Shown: piece after piece, positions 17,807 to 26,523 of the stretch
Numbering within the stretch: the first letter of the stretch is position 1
How the letters are laid out: every line of letters starts with the position of its first letter
NCBI GenBank assembly: GCA_948794795.1
Contig: CAQGLR010000021.1
Span: forward strand, 1-61,150
DNA from: an uncultured Lachnospiraceae bacterium
GTDB lineage: Bacteria; Bacillota; Clostridia; Lachnospirales; Lachnospiraceae
DNA: 61,150 bases
Direction: 5' to 3'
Program-made: the position numbers and the translations under genes
The notes under the pieces: generated by a model
Databases searched by the model: none
Told to the model about the DNA's origin: nothing
The model's input: only the letters and a program-made list of their open reading frames with translations

Positions 17807-18997
17807 TTAATATACTGGATAATAATCCTTTGTCCCTGTTATTTTCCCATTGTGGTAATATACCCTTGGAACACGTTTTCCTATATTGCAGACAAATTCA
17901 TAATTAAATGAATATGCCATTCCAGCAACTTCTTCTATGGAAATATACTCATCGCCATCACGCCCTGCCAGGGTAACAATATCCCCTTCTTTAACACCTT
18001 CAATATTTGTTACATCAACCATAAACTGGTCCATACAGACCCTGCCTATAATTTTTGCGCTCTGCCCATGTACCAGTACACGTCCTTTGCCTGATAATGC
18101 CCTTGGGTATCCGTCTGCATAGCCAACGGGTATTGTTGCAACAACTGTCCTGCCTGTTGTTGTATATGTCCCACCATATCCTATTTCTTCTCCTGCACCA
18201 ATAGTCTTAACAAATGAAACATGTGCCTTTAACTCCATTGCTGGTATAAGTTCCAGACGGAATTTATCAACTTCTTCTGAAGGATACATACCATAGACAG
18301 ATATACCATCACGTACCATGTCAAGGCCTGTTTCCTGCATTTCTATTATTGCTGCACTGTTTGCGGCATGTTTTAATGGAAGTTTTATTCCTGCTGCTTC
18401 AATACGTTTTGTAAACAGCATAAAACGCTCAAACTGTATTTTTGCTTTGGTTTTGTCCTTTTCATCCATCCTTGCAAAATGTGTAAAACAGCCATCAATT
18501 AAAATTCCAGGCAGTGCGGCAATCTGTTTTATAATGTCCAGGCTTTCATTATCTTGTTTAAACCCGATACGGTTCATACCTGTATCAAGTGCAATATGTA
18601 TATGTGCTTTTTTGCCAAGTTTTACTGCTGTTTCTGAAATCTTCTGCGCCATATCAAGCTGGAATACAGCAGTTGCTATATTGTAATTTATCATTGCTTC
18701 ATATAATGGTGCAGGTGTAAAACCTAATATTAATATATCCTTTGTAAAACCTGCCTGGCGCAGTTCAATTCCTTCTTCAAGTATTGCAACTCCATAAGCA
18801 TCAACTATGCTGTCAATTACAGAGGCTGTTTCTATAGCTCCATGCCCATAGCCATCTGCTTTAACAATAGCCATTATCTTAGTGCCTGGTTTTAAGAGTT
18901 TCTTTGCATTGGCAACATTCTGGTAAATTGCATCCAGGTTGATATTTGCCTGTACCCTGTAGTATTCTTTTATATTTTTATTTTCTTTATCTTTCAT
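17807..18997 (-). CDS. alr: Alanine racemase
   Basis: Alr interconverts L- and D-alanine with PLP, supplying D-Ala for peptidoglycan. The PLP lysine is Lys46 in AIVKADGYGHG; the catalytic tyrosine lies in GYGGTYTTTGR; GVCMDQFMVDVT and GDEYISIEEVA are C-terminal family blocks. The length of 396 is normal with a short N-terminal extension. It follows the R1/E2 repeats and nnr, and precedes mazF, the usual order in Firmicutes. Confidence 0.95.
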   Translation of the reverse strand: MKDKENKNIKEYYRVQANINLDAIYQNVANAKKLLKPGTKIMAIVKADGYGHGAIETASVIDSIVDAYGVAILEEGIELRQAGFTKDILILGFTPAPLYEAMINYNIATAVFQLDMAQKISETAVKLGKKAHIHIALDTGMNRIGFKQDNESLDIIKQIAALPGILIDGCFTHFARMDEKDKTKAKIQFERFMLFTKRIEAAGIKLPLKHAANSAAIIEMQETGLDMVRDGISVYGMYPSEEVDKFRLELIPAMELKAHVSFVKTIGAGEEIGYGGTYTTTGRTVVATIPVGYADGYPRALSGKGRVLVHGQSAKIIGRVCMDQFMVDVTNIEGVKEGDIVTLAGRDGDEYISIEEVAGMAYSFNYEFVCNIGKRVPRVYYHNGKITGTKDYYPVY

Positions 18998-19014
18998 ATC
19001 TTTACCTATCTTTT

Positions 19015-19266
19015 ATTAAATATTTTATAGATTATTGGCTCTGGCAATTCCAAAATTTTACCAACAAAAAGCCATGTGCAACATGGCTTTGCACGCATTG
19101 CGCTTGGATGAATACGCAATGGTGCATAAAGTCCCAATGTTTCTACGAAACATTTAATACGGGACTTAAGCACCAGCGTATTCATAACAGCTGCTTTTTG
19201 GTAAAACATTTGGAATTTGCCAGAGTAATGTAATCTTTGTATAATTTTAATTTTAAAACATCAATA
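19015..19266 (+). repeat. R1 palindromic repeat, full copy
   Basis: Left inner repeat TTGGCTCTGGCAATTCCAAA near 19035 and right inner repeat TTTGGAATTTGCCAGAG near 19208-19225 enclose paired blocks, including a sub-hairpin AAAGCCATG/CATGGCTTT shared with the 59.5-kb copy. It separates nnr from alr and fills the gap with the linker, E2 and a half copy that follow. Confidence 0.85.
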
Positions 19267-19304
19267 AATTCTTTATTTATTATGTTTTGCTTAACTAAAT
19301 GGCT

Positions 19305-19427
19305 TGATGCCAGGGTTAAAAGCCATTTTATACCAAATTGAATATGATATATAGTGGCTTGATTGTAATTTTACTACATAAATATAGGTGTTTTTTGAAT
19401 AAAAATAATCTTTTGACCCCGGCATCA
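19305..19427 (+). repeat. E2 element (small inverted-repeat element), copy 1
   Basis: The segment begins TGATGCCAGGGTTAAAAG and ends CTTTTGACCCCGGCATCA, imperfect terminal inverted repeats of 18 bp around an AT-rich body of about 87 bp. A second copy with the same interior (ATATATAGTGG, TTTGATT, CTACATAA) is at 60894-61029. It has no coding capacity. Confidence 0.75.
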
Positions 19428-19432
19428 TAACA

Positions 19433-19566
19433 TTACATTTGGATGAATACACAATGGTGCATAAAGTCCCAATTTTTCTACAAAACGTTTAGTACGGGAC
19501 TTAAGCACCAACGCTCCCATACAGCTGCTTTTTAGTAAAATGTCTGGATTTGCCAGAGTAATATAT
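19433..19566 (+). repeat. R1 repeat, right half only
   Basis: Starting at TTGGATGAATACACAATGG and ending TTTGCCAGAGTAATAT, this matches the central and right parts of R1 but lacks the left third, which is replaced by E2. Confidence 0.75.
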
Positions 19567-19600
19567 GTTGTTTCCATATACTCTATGGTATACTGTTTTA

Positions 19601-21112
19601 TCAGAATGGCAATACATATGGCAGTTCTTCTATAATGTCAGAGGCAACCATTGAATTTCTGCTTTTATTCCTGGTATATGATTCTGCTGCGAGCCCATGC
19701 ACAAATACAGCAAGTGCTGCTGCATCAATCCCCTCCATGCCCTGTGCCAGAAGACCTGCTGCCATGCCACAGAGTACATCACCTGAACCGCCTGTAGAGA
19801 GTGCATTATTACCTGTTGTATTAATATAAATTCTCTTTCCATCTGATACAACAGTTCTTGCATCTTTTAGGACAACTGTACATCCATCTTTATGGCATGA
19901 TGCATATTCTATTATATTCTCTTGTATATCTTTGACCTGCGCACCTGTCAGCCTGCTCATTTCCTTTAGATGCGGTGTAATTATAAAATTACTTCCAAGC
20001 CCGTATTTATCATATCCGCTTTTTACAAGACGAAGCATCGGCAGTATATTAATTGCGTCCGCATCCATTACAACGGGTTTATCTTTTATCTTTAATACTT
20101 CTGATACAAGCCTGCTGGCACCGTTATCCGTGCCAATACCTGGCCCTATTGCAATTACATCTGCCCAGTTTATATCATCTGTTATGCCATTTTCATATGA
20201 ACCTGTTATTGCTTCTGGAAGCTTTATTTTTAATATATCTGTATTCTGTTCTGCTGTTGCAATCTTTACAAGCCCGCAGCCCATACGGTATGCTGCCTTT
20301 GCCGCAAGGAAACATGCCCCGCTCATTCCTTTAGAGCCTGCGATTACAAGTACTTTTCCAAAACTGCCTTTATTGGTGCGCGCCATCCGTTCAGGCATAA
20401 GTTTTTCTATATCAGCTTTATTATAAGTATAAGCACCTGGAGCTGCTTTTTGTACTGCAATATCTGGAAAGCCTATATCTTCCGTTATAACTTTGCCGCT
20501 ATAAAGCGCACCTGGAAACATTATTATGCCTCTTTTATTAAAACCAAATGTCACTGTATATTCTGCTTTAACAGCACATCCACAGACTTTTCCATTGTCT
20601 GCGTTTATTCCTGATGGTATATCTGCAGCGATAACTACAGAATGTTGTGAATTAATCCAGTGTATCCATTCTGCATATACCCCTTCAATATCCCTTGACA
20701 GGCCTGTTCCAAAAAGTGCATCTATAATAACAGTATATTCATTATCCTCTGGCTTTGTGATAAACCTTATACCAAGCTTTTCTGCTATCTGCACTTGTAT
20801 CTGCATTTCCTCTGACATCTTTTCCCTGCTGCCTGCAAGCAAGATATCTGTACTATAGCCCTGCCCAGTAAGCAATCTTGCTGCTGCTGCCCCGTCGCCA
20901 CCATTATTTCCCATTCCACATACAGCAAGTATACGTGGCTTACTATTTATACCATTACAATTTAACTGCATATACTTCCCACATGCATCTGATGCACAAC
21001 GTGCAAGTGCCATTGCAGCTTTTTCCATAAGTACAACAGATGGTATCCCTATTTCATGTATTGATATTCTGTCAATTTTTGCTGCTTCTGCCGCATTTAC
21101 AATATATTCCAC
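19601..21112 (-). CDS. nnr: Bifunctional NAD(P)H-hydrate epimerase / dehydratase
   Basis: This 503-residue repair enzyme epimerises damaged NAD(P)HX and dehydrates it back to NAD(P)H using ADP. The N-terminal epimerase (YjeF-N, residues 1-215) shows VCGMGNNGGDGAAAARLL and IIDALFGTGLSR. The C-terminal ADP-dependent dehydratase (residues 230-500) shows IAIGPGIGTDNG, ITPHLKEMSRL and NTTGNNALSTGGSGDVLCG, the ribokinase-like signature. It follows acpS by 66 bp, a common clostridial pairing. Confidence 0.94.
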   Translation of the reverse strand: MEYIVNAAEAAKIDRISIHEIGIPSVVLMEKAAMALARCASDACGKYMQLNCNGINSKPRILAVCGMGNNGGDGAAAARLLTGQGYSTDILLAGSREKMSEEMQIQVQIAEKLGIRFITKPEDNEYTVIIDALFGTGLSRDIEGVYAEWIHWINSQHSVVIAADIPSGINADNGKVCGCAVKAEYTVTFGFNKRGIIMFPGALYSGKVITEDIGFPDIAVQKAAPGAYTYNKADIEKLMPERMARTNKGSFGKVLVIAGSKGMSGACFLAAKAAYRMGCGLVKIATAEQNTDILKIKLPEAITGSYENGITDDINWADVIAIGPGIGTDNGASRLVSEVLKIKDKPVVMDADAINILPMLRLVKSGYDKYGLGSNFIITPHLKEMSRLTGAQVKDIQENIIEYASCHKDGCTVVLKDARTVVSDGKRIYINTTGNNALSTGGSGDVLCGMAAGLLAQGMEGIDAAALAVFVHGLAAESYTRNKSRNSMVASDIIEELPYVLPF

Positions 21113-21178
21113 AATAATCCCTCTTTCTGCCAGTCATCACTTTAATACTTTATCTCCAGATTTTATAAATCTTTTTCC

Positions 21179-21553
21179 TCACTCATTGTATCTTTCAGCT
21201 ACAACATAGGCAATAGCGCTTTCTTTAGTATCACTTAATGAAATATGGATTTTATCTATACCAAGCTTGTCTGAAATTTCTTTTGCCTTTCCATAAAGAT
21301 TTACATATGGAGCTCCTTTTTCATTGCGGAGAATTTCAATATCAGATGGAAGTATGCCTGTAAAGCCTGTACCAAATGCTTTCACTACTGCTTCTTTGCC
21401 TGCAAAATTACAAGCTGCACTGCGTTTTCTTTTTTCTATAAGTTTCTGCTCGCTGTCTGTATAGCATTTATTTAAAAAGGATACTTTCTGCACTGCTTTA
21501 AGTATCCTTTCTACATCAGCTATATCAGTCCCTATACCAATAATTCTGCCCAT
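21179..21553 (-). CDS. acpS: Holo-[acyl-carrier-protein] synthase
   Basis: AcpS transfers phosphopantetheine from CoA to acyl carrier protein. IIGIGTDIADVERI contains the Mg-binding Asp, and FAGKEAVVKAFGTGF contains the conserved Glu and Lys; the C-terminal HISLSDTKESAIAYVV is typical. The length of 124 residues is normal for the trimeric AcpS class. It lies 14 bp downstream of the 216-residue coiled-coil gene. Confidence 0.95.
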   Translation of the reverse strand: MGRIIGIGTDIADVERILKAVQKVSFLNKCYTDSEQKLIEKRKRSAACNFAGKEAVVKAFGTGFTGILPSDIEILRNEKGAPYVNLYGKAKEISDKLGIDKIHISLSDTKESAIAYVVAERYNE

Positions 21554-21567
21554 TATCTGTACCTGTC

Positions 21568-22218
21568 TTATTTATTTTCAATATTTCCCTTCCATACATG
21601 GTGGTCCCTGTCAAATATTTCCACAGTTTTTGCTCCTAACAGGTTATGCATATATTTATACATCTGTGTATTCCGCATCTCCATATCCTGCTTTTCAAGG
21701 ATTTTATCCTTAAGCTGGTTCCTTGTTTCCCTTATCCATTCTTCAAGTGCCTCAATCTGCCTTGTATTATAAGTAAGTTCATCATAACATACCTTCATGG
21801 CTTCAACAAGCAGCTCTTTATTGGCAGATTGTATCTGGGCAGGTATCTGCTTCTGGTTTTCCTCTGCTTCAGCAATTTTGTCATTGAGTTCTGCCATAAG
21901 CTTCTGGTTCTTCTCCTGTTTTCTTGCTTTAAGGAAACCTCCAGGCTCACTTCCATCAGTCATATTGTTTACTATATTGTCCATAATAACCTTTTTTGCC
22001 TTCTCGTATTCCTTTATGTCATTAGAAGTCTGCCCTTGTTCTTTTATAAGGTCACTTAACCGCTTTTCACGCCTTCTTATCTCATCTGTCTTGCGGTGTT
22101 CTGGAAAAAGTTCATGCCAGTCTGGATCCAGCACAAGTAAAGGTACTTTTTTATTTCTTAGTGCCTGCATATATGTATAATCTGTATTTTCCCCTTGTTT
22201 TTTCTTTTTGCCACGCAT
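21568..22218 (-). CDS. Conserved coiled-coil protein of unknown function
   Basis: A basic N-terminus (MRGKKKKQGENTDYTY), then KKVPLLVLDPDWHELFPEHR, then about 130 residues of charged, heptad-like helices with Glu/Lys/Gln repeats suggesting coiled coil (residues 45-190), and a short tail TVEIFDRDHHVWKGNIENK. No signal or membrane segment is seen. The start has a strong GGAGGGG site. I believe similar proteins sit beside acpS in other Lachnospiraceae, but I cannot name a family or function. Confidence 0.7.
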   Translation of the reverse strand: MRGKKKKQGENTDYTYMQALRNKKVPLLVLDPDWHELFPEHRKTDEIRRREKRLSDLIKEQGQTSNDIKEYEKAKKVIMDNIVNNMTDGSEPGGFLKARKQEKNQKLMAELNDKIAEAEENQKQIPAQIQSANKELLVEAMKVCYDELTYNTRQIEALEEWIRETRNQLKDKILEKQDMEMRNTQMYKYMHNLLGAKTVEIFDRDHHVWKGNIENK

Positions 22219-22377
22219 GTAACCCCTCCTCGTTCTTATTCAAAGTATACGCCAGATACTATATCTATATTATATTGCGGCTTTTATTATAAGTCAATTA
22301 AACATAATATTTCTTTGGTTACACAATAAGTATGTTATTATACAAAGCCAGGAAAAATAACTATAAACTGCCTATGG

Positions 22378-22500
22378 CATGTTTGAAAATTAAAATTACA
22401 CAAAGCTTATATTACCCTGGCAAATTCCAAATGTTTTACCATAAAGCAGCTGTATAGATGTGCAATACCATTTAGCTAAACAAAACCATAATAAATAAAA
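22378..22500 (-). repeat. R1 half copy plus L linker
   Basis: GTTTGAAAATTAAAATTACA through CTGGCAAATTCCAAATGTTT to AAAGCAGCTG matches one end of R1 in reverse orientation and then breaks off. It is followed by CCATTTAGCTAAACAAAACC and AATAAATAAAAGG, the L linker, leading into the next full copy. Confidence 0.75.
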
Positions 22501-22766
22501 GGCTTATGAATGTTTGAAAATTAAAATTACACAAAGAGTATATTACTCTGGCAAATTCCAAATGTTTTACCATAAAGCAGCTGTTTGGGGGCGCTGGTGC
22601 TTAAATCTGGTATTTTCAGATTTTATGCACCACTGCGCATCCCATCCAAGCGCAAGCGTGCTGCTGTTGGTAAAATTTTGGAATTGCCAGAGCCATATAA
22701 CTTATGAATATTTAATTTTCAAACATCCATAAGTCAATCATTTACAAAGATTTAATTTTCAAACAT
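22501..22766 (-). repeat. R1 palindromic repeat, full copy
   Basis: Reverse-oriented full copy: CTCTGGCAAATTCCAAATG near 22546, then GGGGGCGCTGGTGC and GCACCACTGCGCATCCC as pairing interior blocks, and AAAATTTTGGAATTGCCAGAG ending near 22692. Outer repeats are ATGTTTGAAAATTAAAAT and ATTTAATTTTCAAACAT. A further short tail of the outer repeat is seen at 22745-22766. Together with the half copy it fills the gap between 22219 and 22782. Confidence 0.85.
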
Positions 22767-22781
22767 GCCCTGGGAACAGGG

Positions 22782-24308
22782 TTATATATGTGTCTGTATA
22801 TGGTATGCTGCGGCTTCTGCTGTTTCCTTATCTGCATTTACAGCTACAGAAAACTTATATTCTTTTAACATTGGTATATCACTTGCAGAATTCCCAAACA
22901 CTGCTATCTGGTCTGGATTGTACCCCATCTCTCTGCATATATGCCCTATCCCTTCTTTTTTGCCTGCCATCTTATCCACTATTTGTATACATCCATCCTC
23001 AAATATAATATTTACATTTTCCAAAGGATTATAAGAACCGTCTGTAAGCCTGGTATTAAGTGCTGTCTGCTTTATATAGCTGTCTGTATTATTGTAGTTA
23101 TTAAATGAAAGGGTAATTTTATATATAATATTACTGTATTTTTCTCTATAAATATGCACAGAATATCCATATTTACCCGCATTTTCTTTTATTATGTTAA
23201 GCTTTGCAGTTTCCAACGGAAAGACTTTCTTATATTTCCTGGAAAATATCCTGCACATTCCCCCTTGTGCAAATACCCCGCCTTGTATTATATCCTTTAC
23301 TTTGTTTACTTTACGCATTGCAATATTATATGGAAGTGATGTTGCAAGAAATATACTGCTATGCATAGAAAGCTTTCTTAACATCTGTGCTGTTTCATCA
23401 GTAATCTGTTTACTATTTCCTGTTATAAGAGTTCCATCTATATCAAAAAATACTGCTTTTGGATAAACAGGGATACGGAATGACGGATACTTTCCAAAGA
23501 AAACCATTTCTGGCAAAGACTGGTTACAATAAGACAGATAACAGCTGCATGTTTTCCTTGTACATACACTAGAAGCAGAGGGTGAACAAATATTACAGCG
23601 CTTAGCAGTTCCACCAGCTTCAATAAAACAACTGCCAGTACATTTATTAATATCCGCTTTATGGTGCTTCAACTCAAGATAAAAGTATTCATCTATATCC
23701 ATAAATGCTTCTATCTCTTCACTTGTATACCTGCGTCCCAGGCCATCCAGTTTATTAACCCAGAGATATATTCCCTCTGAAAGATTGCGGCGCAGGATAC
23801 GTATATTACCAATCTGCGCAGGGTCAGCTGTTGCGCCGGCACAATAACTTATATTATGTATTGACAGTTTATTACATTGTGACAGAAATTTATCTATTGT
23901 AACCATTGACGGATGGAATGTACACCACAATTTTAATTTACTAATTATACCATTATTTTCAATAAATACCCTTATCATGGTATCCACATCAAAGCTTAAG
24001 TTGGTCTGTGCCCCAACAGCTTCAATAAGAGGGCTTCTGCTAAGACGTGCCATCTCCTGCCAGTAATATTTATGTACCAGTGCTTCGCCATATGGCACAA
24101 TCTGTACAGCACATTCCCTGGAAATACCATTTTCCTCATCCAGAAGTGCAGATACAAATTGTACAAGGTTTTCTTTATCTTTTTCTAATTCTTTACTGTT
24201 CTGTGGTTTCTTAGAAAATGGACAATAACTACACGAATAATTACATGATTCCAGGCTTCCCCTGTAATACCATTGCCTTGTATTGCTATATGGCTTAATA
24301 TTATACAT
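22782..24308 (-). CDS. STM4011-like radical SAM protein fused to a HAD phosphatase
   Basis: About 508 residues. Residues 1-220 form a radical SAM domain with the CX3CX2C cluster at Cys22, Cys26 and Cys29 (ESCNYSCSYCPFSKK); it resembles the STM4011 family. A cysteine-rich stretch near residues 225-260 (CFIEAGGTAKRCNICSP, CTRKTCSCYLSYC) may bind extra Fe-S clusters. Residues 280-508 are a Cof-type HAD domain: FFDIDGTLITG (nucleophile Asp), FLATSLPYN, and VFGNSASDIPML with metal-binding Asp. The ATG at 24308 has GGAGGGG five bases upstream and overlaps the stop of the preceding gene, implying translational coupling. It is last in the four-gene operon. Confidence 0.8.
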   Translation of the reverse strand: MYNIKPYSNTRQWYYRGSLESCNYSCSYCPFSKKPQNSKELEKDKENLVQFVSALLDEENGISRECAVQIVPYGEALVHKYYWQEMARLSRSPLIEAVGAQTNLSFDVDTMIRVFIENNGIISKLKLWCTFHPSMVTIDKFLSQCNKLSIHNISYCAGATADPAQIGNIRILRRNLSEGIYLWVNKLDGLGRRYTSEEIEAFMDIDEYFYLELKHHKADINKCTGSCFIEAGGTAKRCNICSPSASSVCTRKTCSCYLSYCNQSLPEMVFFGKYPSFRIPVYPKAVFFDIDGTLITGNSKQITDETAQMLRKLSMHSSIFLATSLPYNIAMRKVNKVKDIIQGGVFAQGGMCRIFSRKYKKVFPLETAKLNIIKENAGKYGYSVHIYREKYSNIIYKITLSFNNYNNTDSYIKQTALNTRLTDGSYNPLENVNIIFEDGCIQIVDKMAGKKEGIGHICREMGYNPDQIAVFGNSASDIPMLKEYKFSVAVNADKETAEAAAYHIQTHI

Positions 24309-26487
24309 TATCCCCTCCATTTTCCAGGCTGGAACTGTCCATTCTTTTACGTACTTCCTCCGAAATAAAACAAGGCCCTAAATAGTCTGACAGGGCAAGG
24401 CCTGCTTCTGTAAGTGTAATAAAACCATTATTTATATATGCATAACCTTTATCAATCCATTCTTTAATTACAGGAAAGTCTTCTTCTGCTTCCTTTCCAA
24501 AATGCTTTCTATAATCTTCACACATTATTCCGCTGCCAAATAAAATATGCTTGGCAGCATAACGCCTTTTCTGTTCATCTTCTGTCAATATATAACCATG
24601 CCCTGCTGTTAAAAAGTCCTTTTGTTTAATATAAGCAGACAGAAGGTCTGTACATCCTTTACTGTCTGTTGTATATGGTGTACAATAGTGCAGGTTCCCT
24701 ATATAACTTCTTCCGCCACATCCTATAGAAATTGTATTGCCAAAACCACATAATGTATTATTACCGCCAGAATTATTACTTTTTATAAAACGTCTCATGG
24801 AAACCTGTAAATATCCATGCGAAAGCAGGAAATCCCTTGCAGTTTTGTATAATTCCATTGCATCCTGGGAACGTTCTATACCTTTTTCATAAAGATATGT
24901 ACCTTTTTTTACATAAAGAGGATATACAAAAAGTTCTTCTGGTGCAAATGAAACTGCTTGTTCTAATGATTTTAACAAAGTATCTTCTGTCTGTCCTGGT
25001 ATTCCATATATTATATCTATATTAAGACATCCAAATCCTGTATTTTTAATAGCTTTAAGTGCCTCTATAGCACGTTCTGGTGAATGGAAACGGTGCAGTT
25101 TCTTTAATTCAATATTATTAAAGCTCTGTACGCCTATGCTTATCCTGGTTACACCATTATCTTTAAGCAGTTCCAGTTTACTTTCTGTTGTCTGGTTAGG
25201 TGATGTTTCAACAGCCACAGGTATTGTACCATTTTTTATGCCAAAATAATCCCTTGCAATTACAAACACTCTTTCTAACAAATGTTCTGGCAGGAGCAGC
25301 GGTGTACCACCGCCAAGTGCCATATCACTGAATGAAACACCGTCTGGCATAGCATCCGCAATCTGTACAGCTTGTCTCTCCATTGTATAGACATATTCTT
25401 CCATAAATGAAACTTTACTTTCAAGCCCTGCAACAGAAAATAAGTTGCAATACCCACACTTATACTGGCAGAACGGGATATGAAAATACAAACTGTTCTT
25501 ACAACCCTTAAGTCCTACAAATCTATCACCCAGGTTTATGCCAGACAGGCTATGGTAAGCCGTTTTATGAGGATAACTATACATATATTGTATATATGGT
25601 TCTTTAATATTATTTATCTTGTACTTGTTACTTTCTTCTGTACTTTGTCCGGTCTCCATATCCTGCCCTTCTTTCTTTATACCCTTTATAATAAAATGCT
25701 TATATGGCACAGTATTTACTATAGGATGGTTTACACCATGGAACCATACACCATCCTCACCATAACATGTGCCATGGTCTGAACAACATATTACAAATGT
25801 ATCACCTTTTTTTGCAAATCCTTCAAAAAGCCTTCCCAGCTGGCTGTCAACATAACGTAATGCAAGCCTGTGTGCCTCAACGCTGTCTTTCTTGCTGTCT
25901 TCTGTATAAAAATAGTTTGGATAATGTATTGCAGAAATATTTATATACATCATTATTTTATTGCCAGAAGTATCACCTGAAAGTTTTTTTAATGCAAAGT
26001 CTACCTGGTTTTTAGCTGAGTCCCTGGCTTTACATCCAAATGAAGGATTCCAGTAACTATGTTTAAAATATGATGGCATTACACTTCCAAGTGCAGTCCT
26101 TTTATCAAAAAAGCTTAAACCGCCTATACAATATGTTTCATATCCATTATCTCCAAGCTCCTGCACCCATGTAGGACGGGAAAATAAAAAAGCTCCCTCA
26201 GGTGCTTTTCTTCCCATTCCAATATCTTCTGAAAAAAATAATGTTTCTCTTTTTTTCATATCTTTTATTTCTATATCTATAGGAAGAAACCCTGCAAACA
26301 TAGCCTGGTGTGACGGATACGTAAAATTCCCAGGAGCCTGGCACTTGCGCCATCTGCCATACCTGTTTAAAACAGGTGTCCCTCCATTGCTTTCTTCCTC
26401 TGATGCTACGTCAAAACGCAGCGAATCTATACAAACAAATAAAATATTATAGCTGCCTGCTATTATTCCCATATCTGTTTTATACAT
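24301..26487 (-). CDS. Fusion: STM4013-like sulfatase-fold hydrolase and STM4012-like HemN-type radical SAM
   Basis: A 728-residue two-domain protein. Residues 10-270 are an alkaline phosphatase/sulfatase-superfamily domain: FVCIDSLRFD (metal Asp), GNFTYPSHQAMFAG with Thr56 at the nucleophile position where sulfatases have Cys/Ser, and CCSDHGTCYGEDG with HGVNHP for the second metal site. After a linker, residues 325-725 are a coproporphyrinogen-dehydrogenase-like radical SAM domain with CQYKCGYC (Cys340, 344, 347), ALGGGTPLLL and GVQSFN. In Salmonella these correspond, from memory, to two separate genes. The ribosome binding site TTGGAG supports the ATG at 26487. It is the third gene of the operon. 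Confidence 0.82.
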   Translation of the reverse strand: MYKTDMGIIAGSYNILFVCIDSLRFDVASEEESNGGTPVLNRYGRWRKCQAPGNFTYPSHQAMFAGFLPIDIEIKDMKKRETLFFSEDIGMGRKAPEGAFLFSRPTWVQELGDNGYETYCIGGLSFFDKRTALGSVMPSYFKHSYWNPSFGCKARDSAKNQVDFALKKLSGDTSGNKIMMYINISAIHYPNYFYTEDSKKDSVEAHRLALRYVDSQLGRLFEGFAKKGDTFVICCSDHGTCYGEDGVWFHGVNHPIVNTVPYKHFIIKGIKKEGQDMETGQSTEESNKYKINNIKEPYIQYMYSYPHKTAYHSLSGINLGDRFVGLKGCKNSLYFHIPFCQYKCGYCNLFSVAGLESKVSFMEEYVYTMERQAVQIADAMPDGVSFSDMALGGGTPLLLPEHLLERVFVIARDYFGIKNGTIPVAVETSPNQTTESKLELLKDNGVTRISIGVQSFNNIELKKLHRFHSPERAIEALKAIKNTGFGCLNIDIIYGIPGQTEDTLLKSLEQAVSFAPEELFVYPLYVKKGTYLYEKGIERSQDAMELYKTARDFLLSHGYLQVSMRRFIKSNNSGGNNTLCGFGNTISIGCGGRSYIGNLHYCTPYTTDSKGCTDLLSAYIKQKDFLTAGHGYILTEDEQKRRYAAKHILFGSGIMCEDYRKHFGKEAEEDFPVIKEWIDKGYAYINNGFITLTEAGLALSDYLGPCFISEEVRKRMDSSSLENGGDNV

Positions 26488-26523
26488 CCTAAATATTCTC
26501 CAATACTATTATCCGCAAATTTA

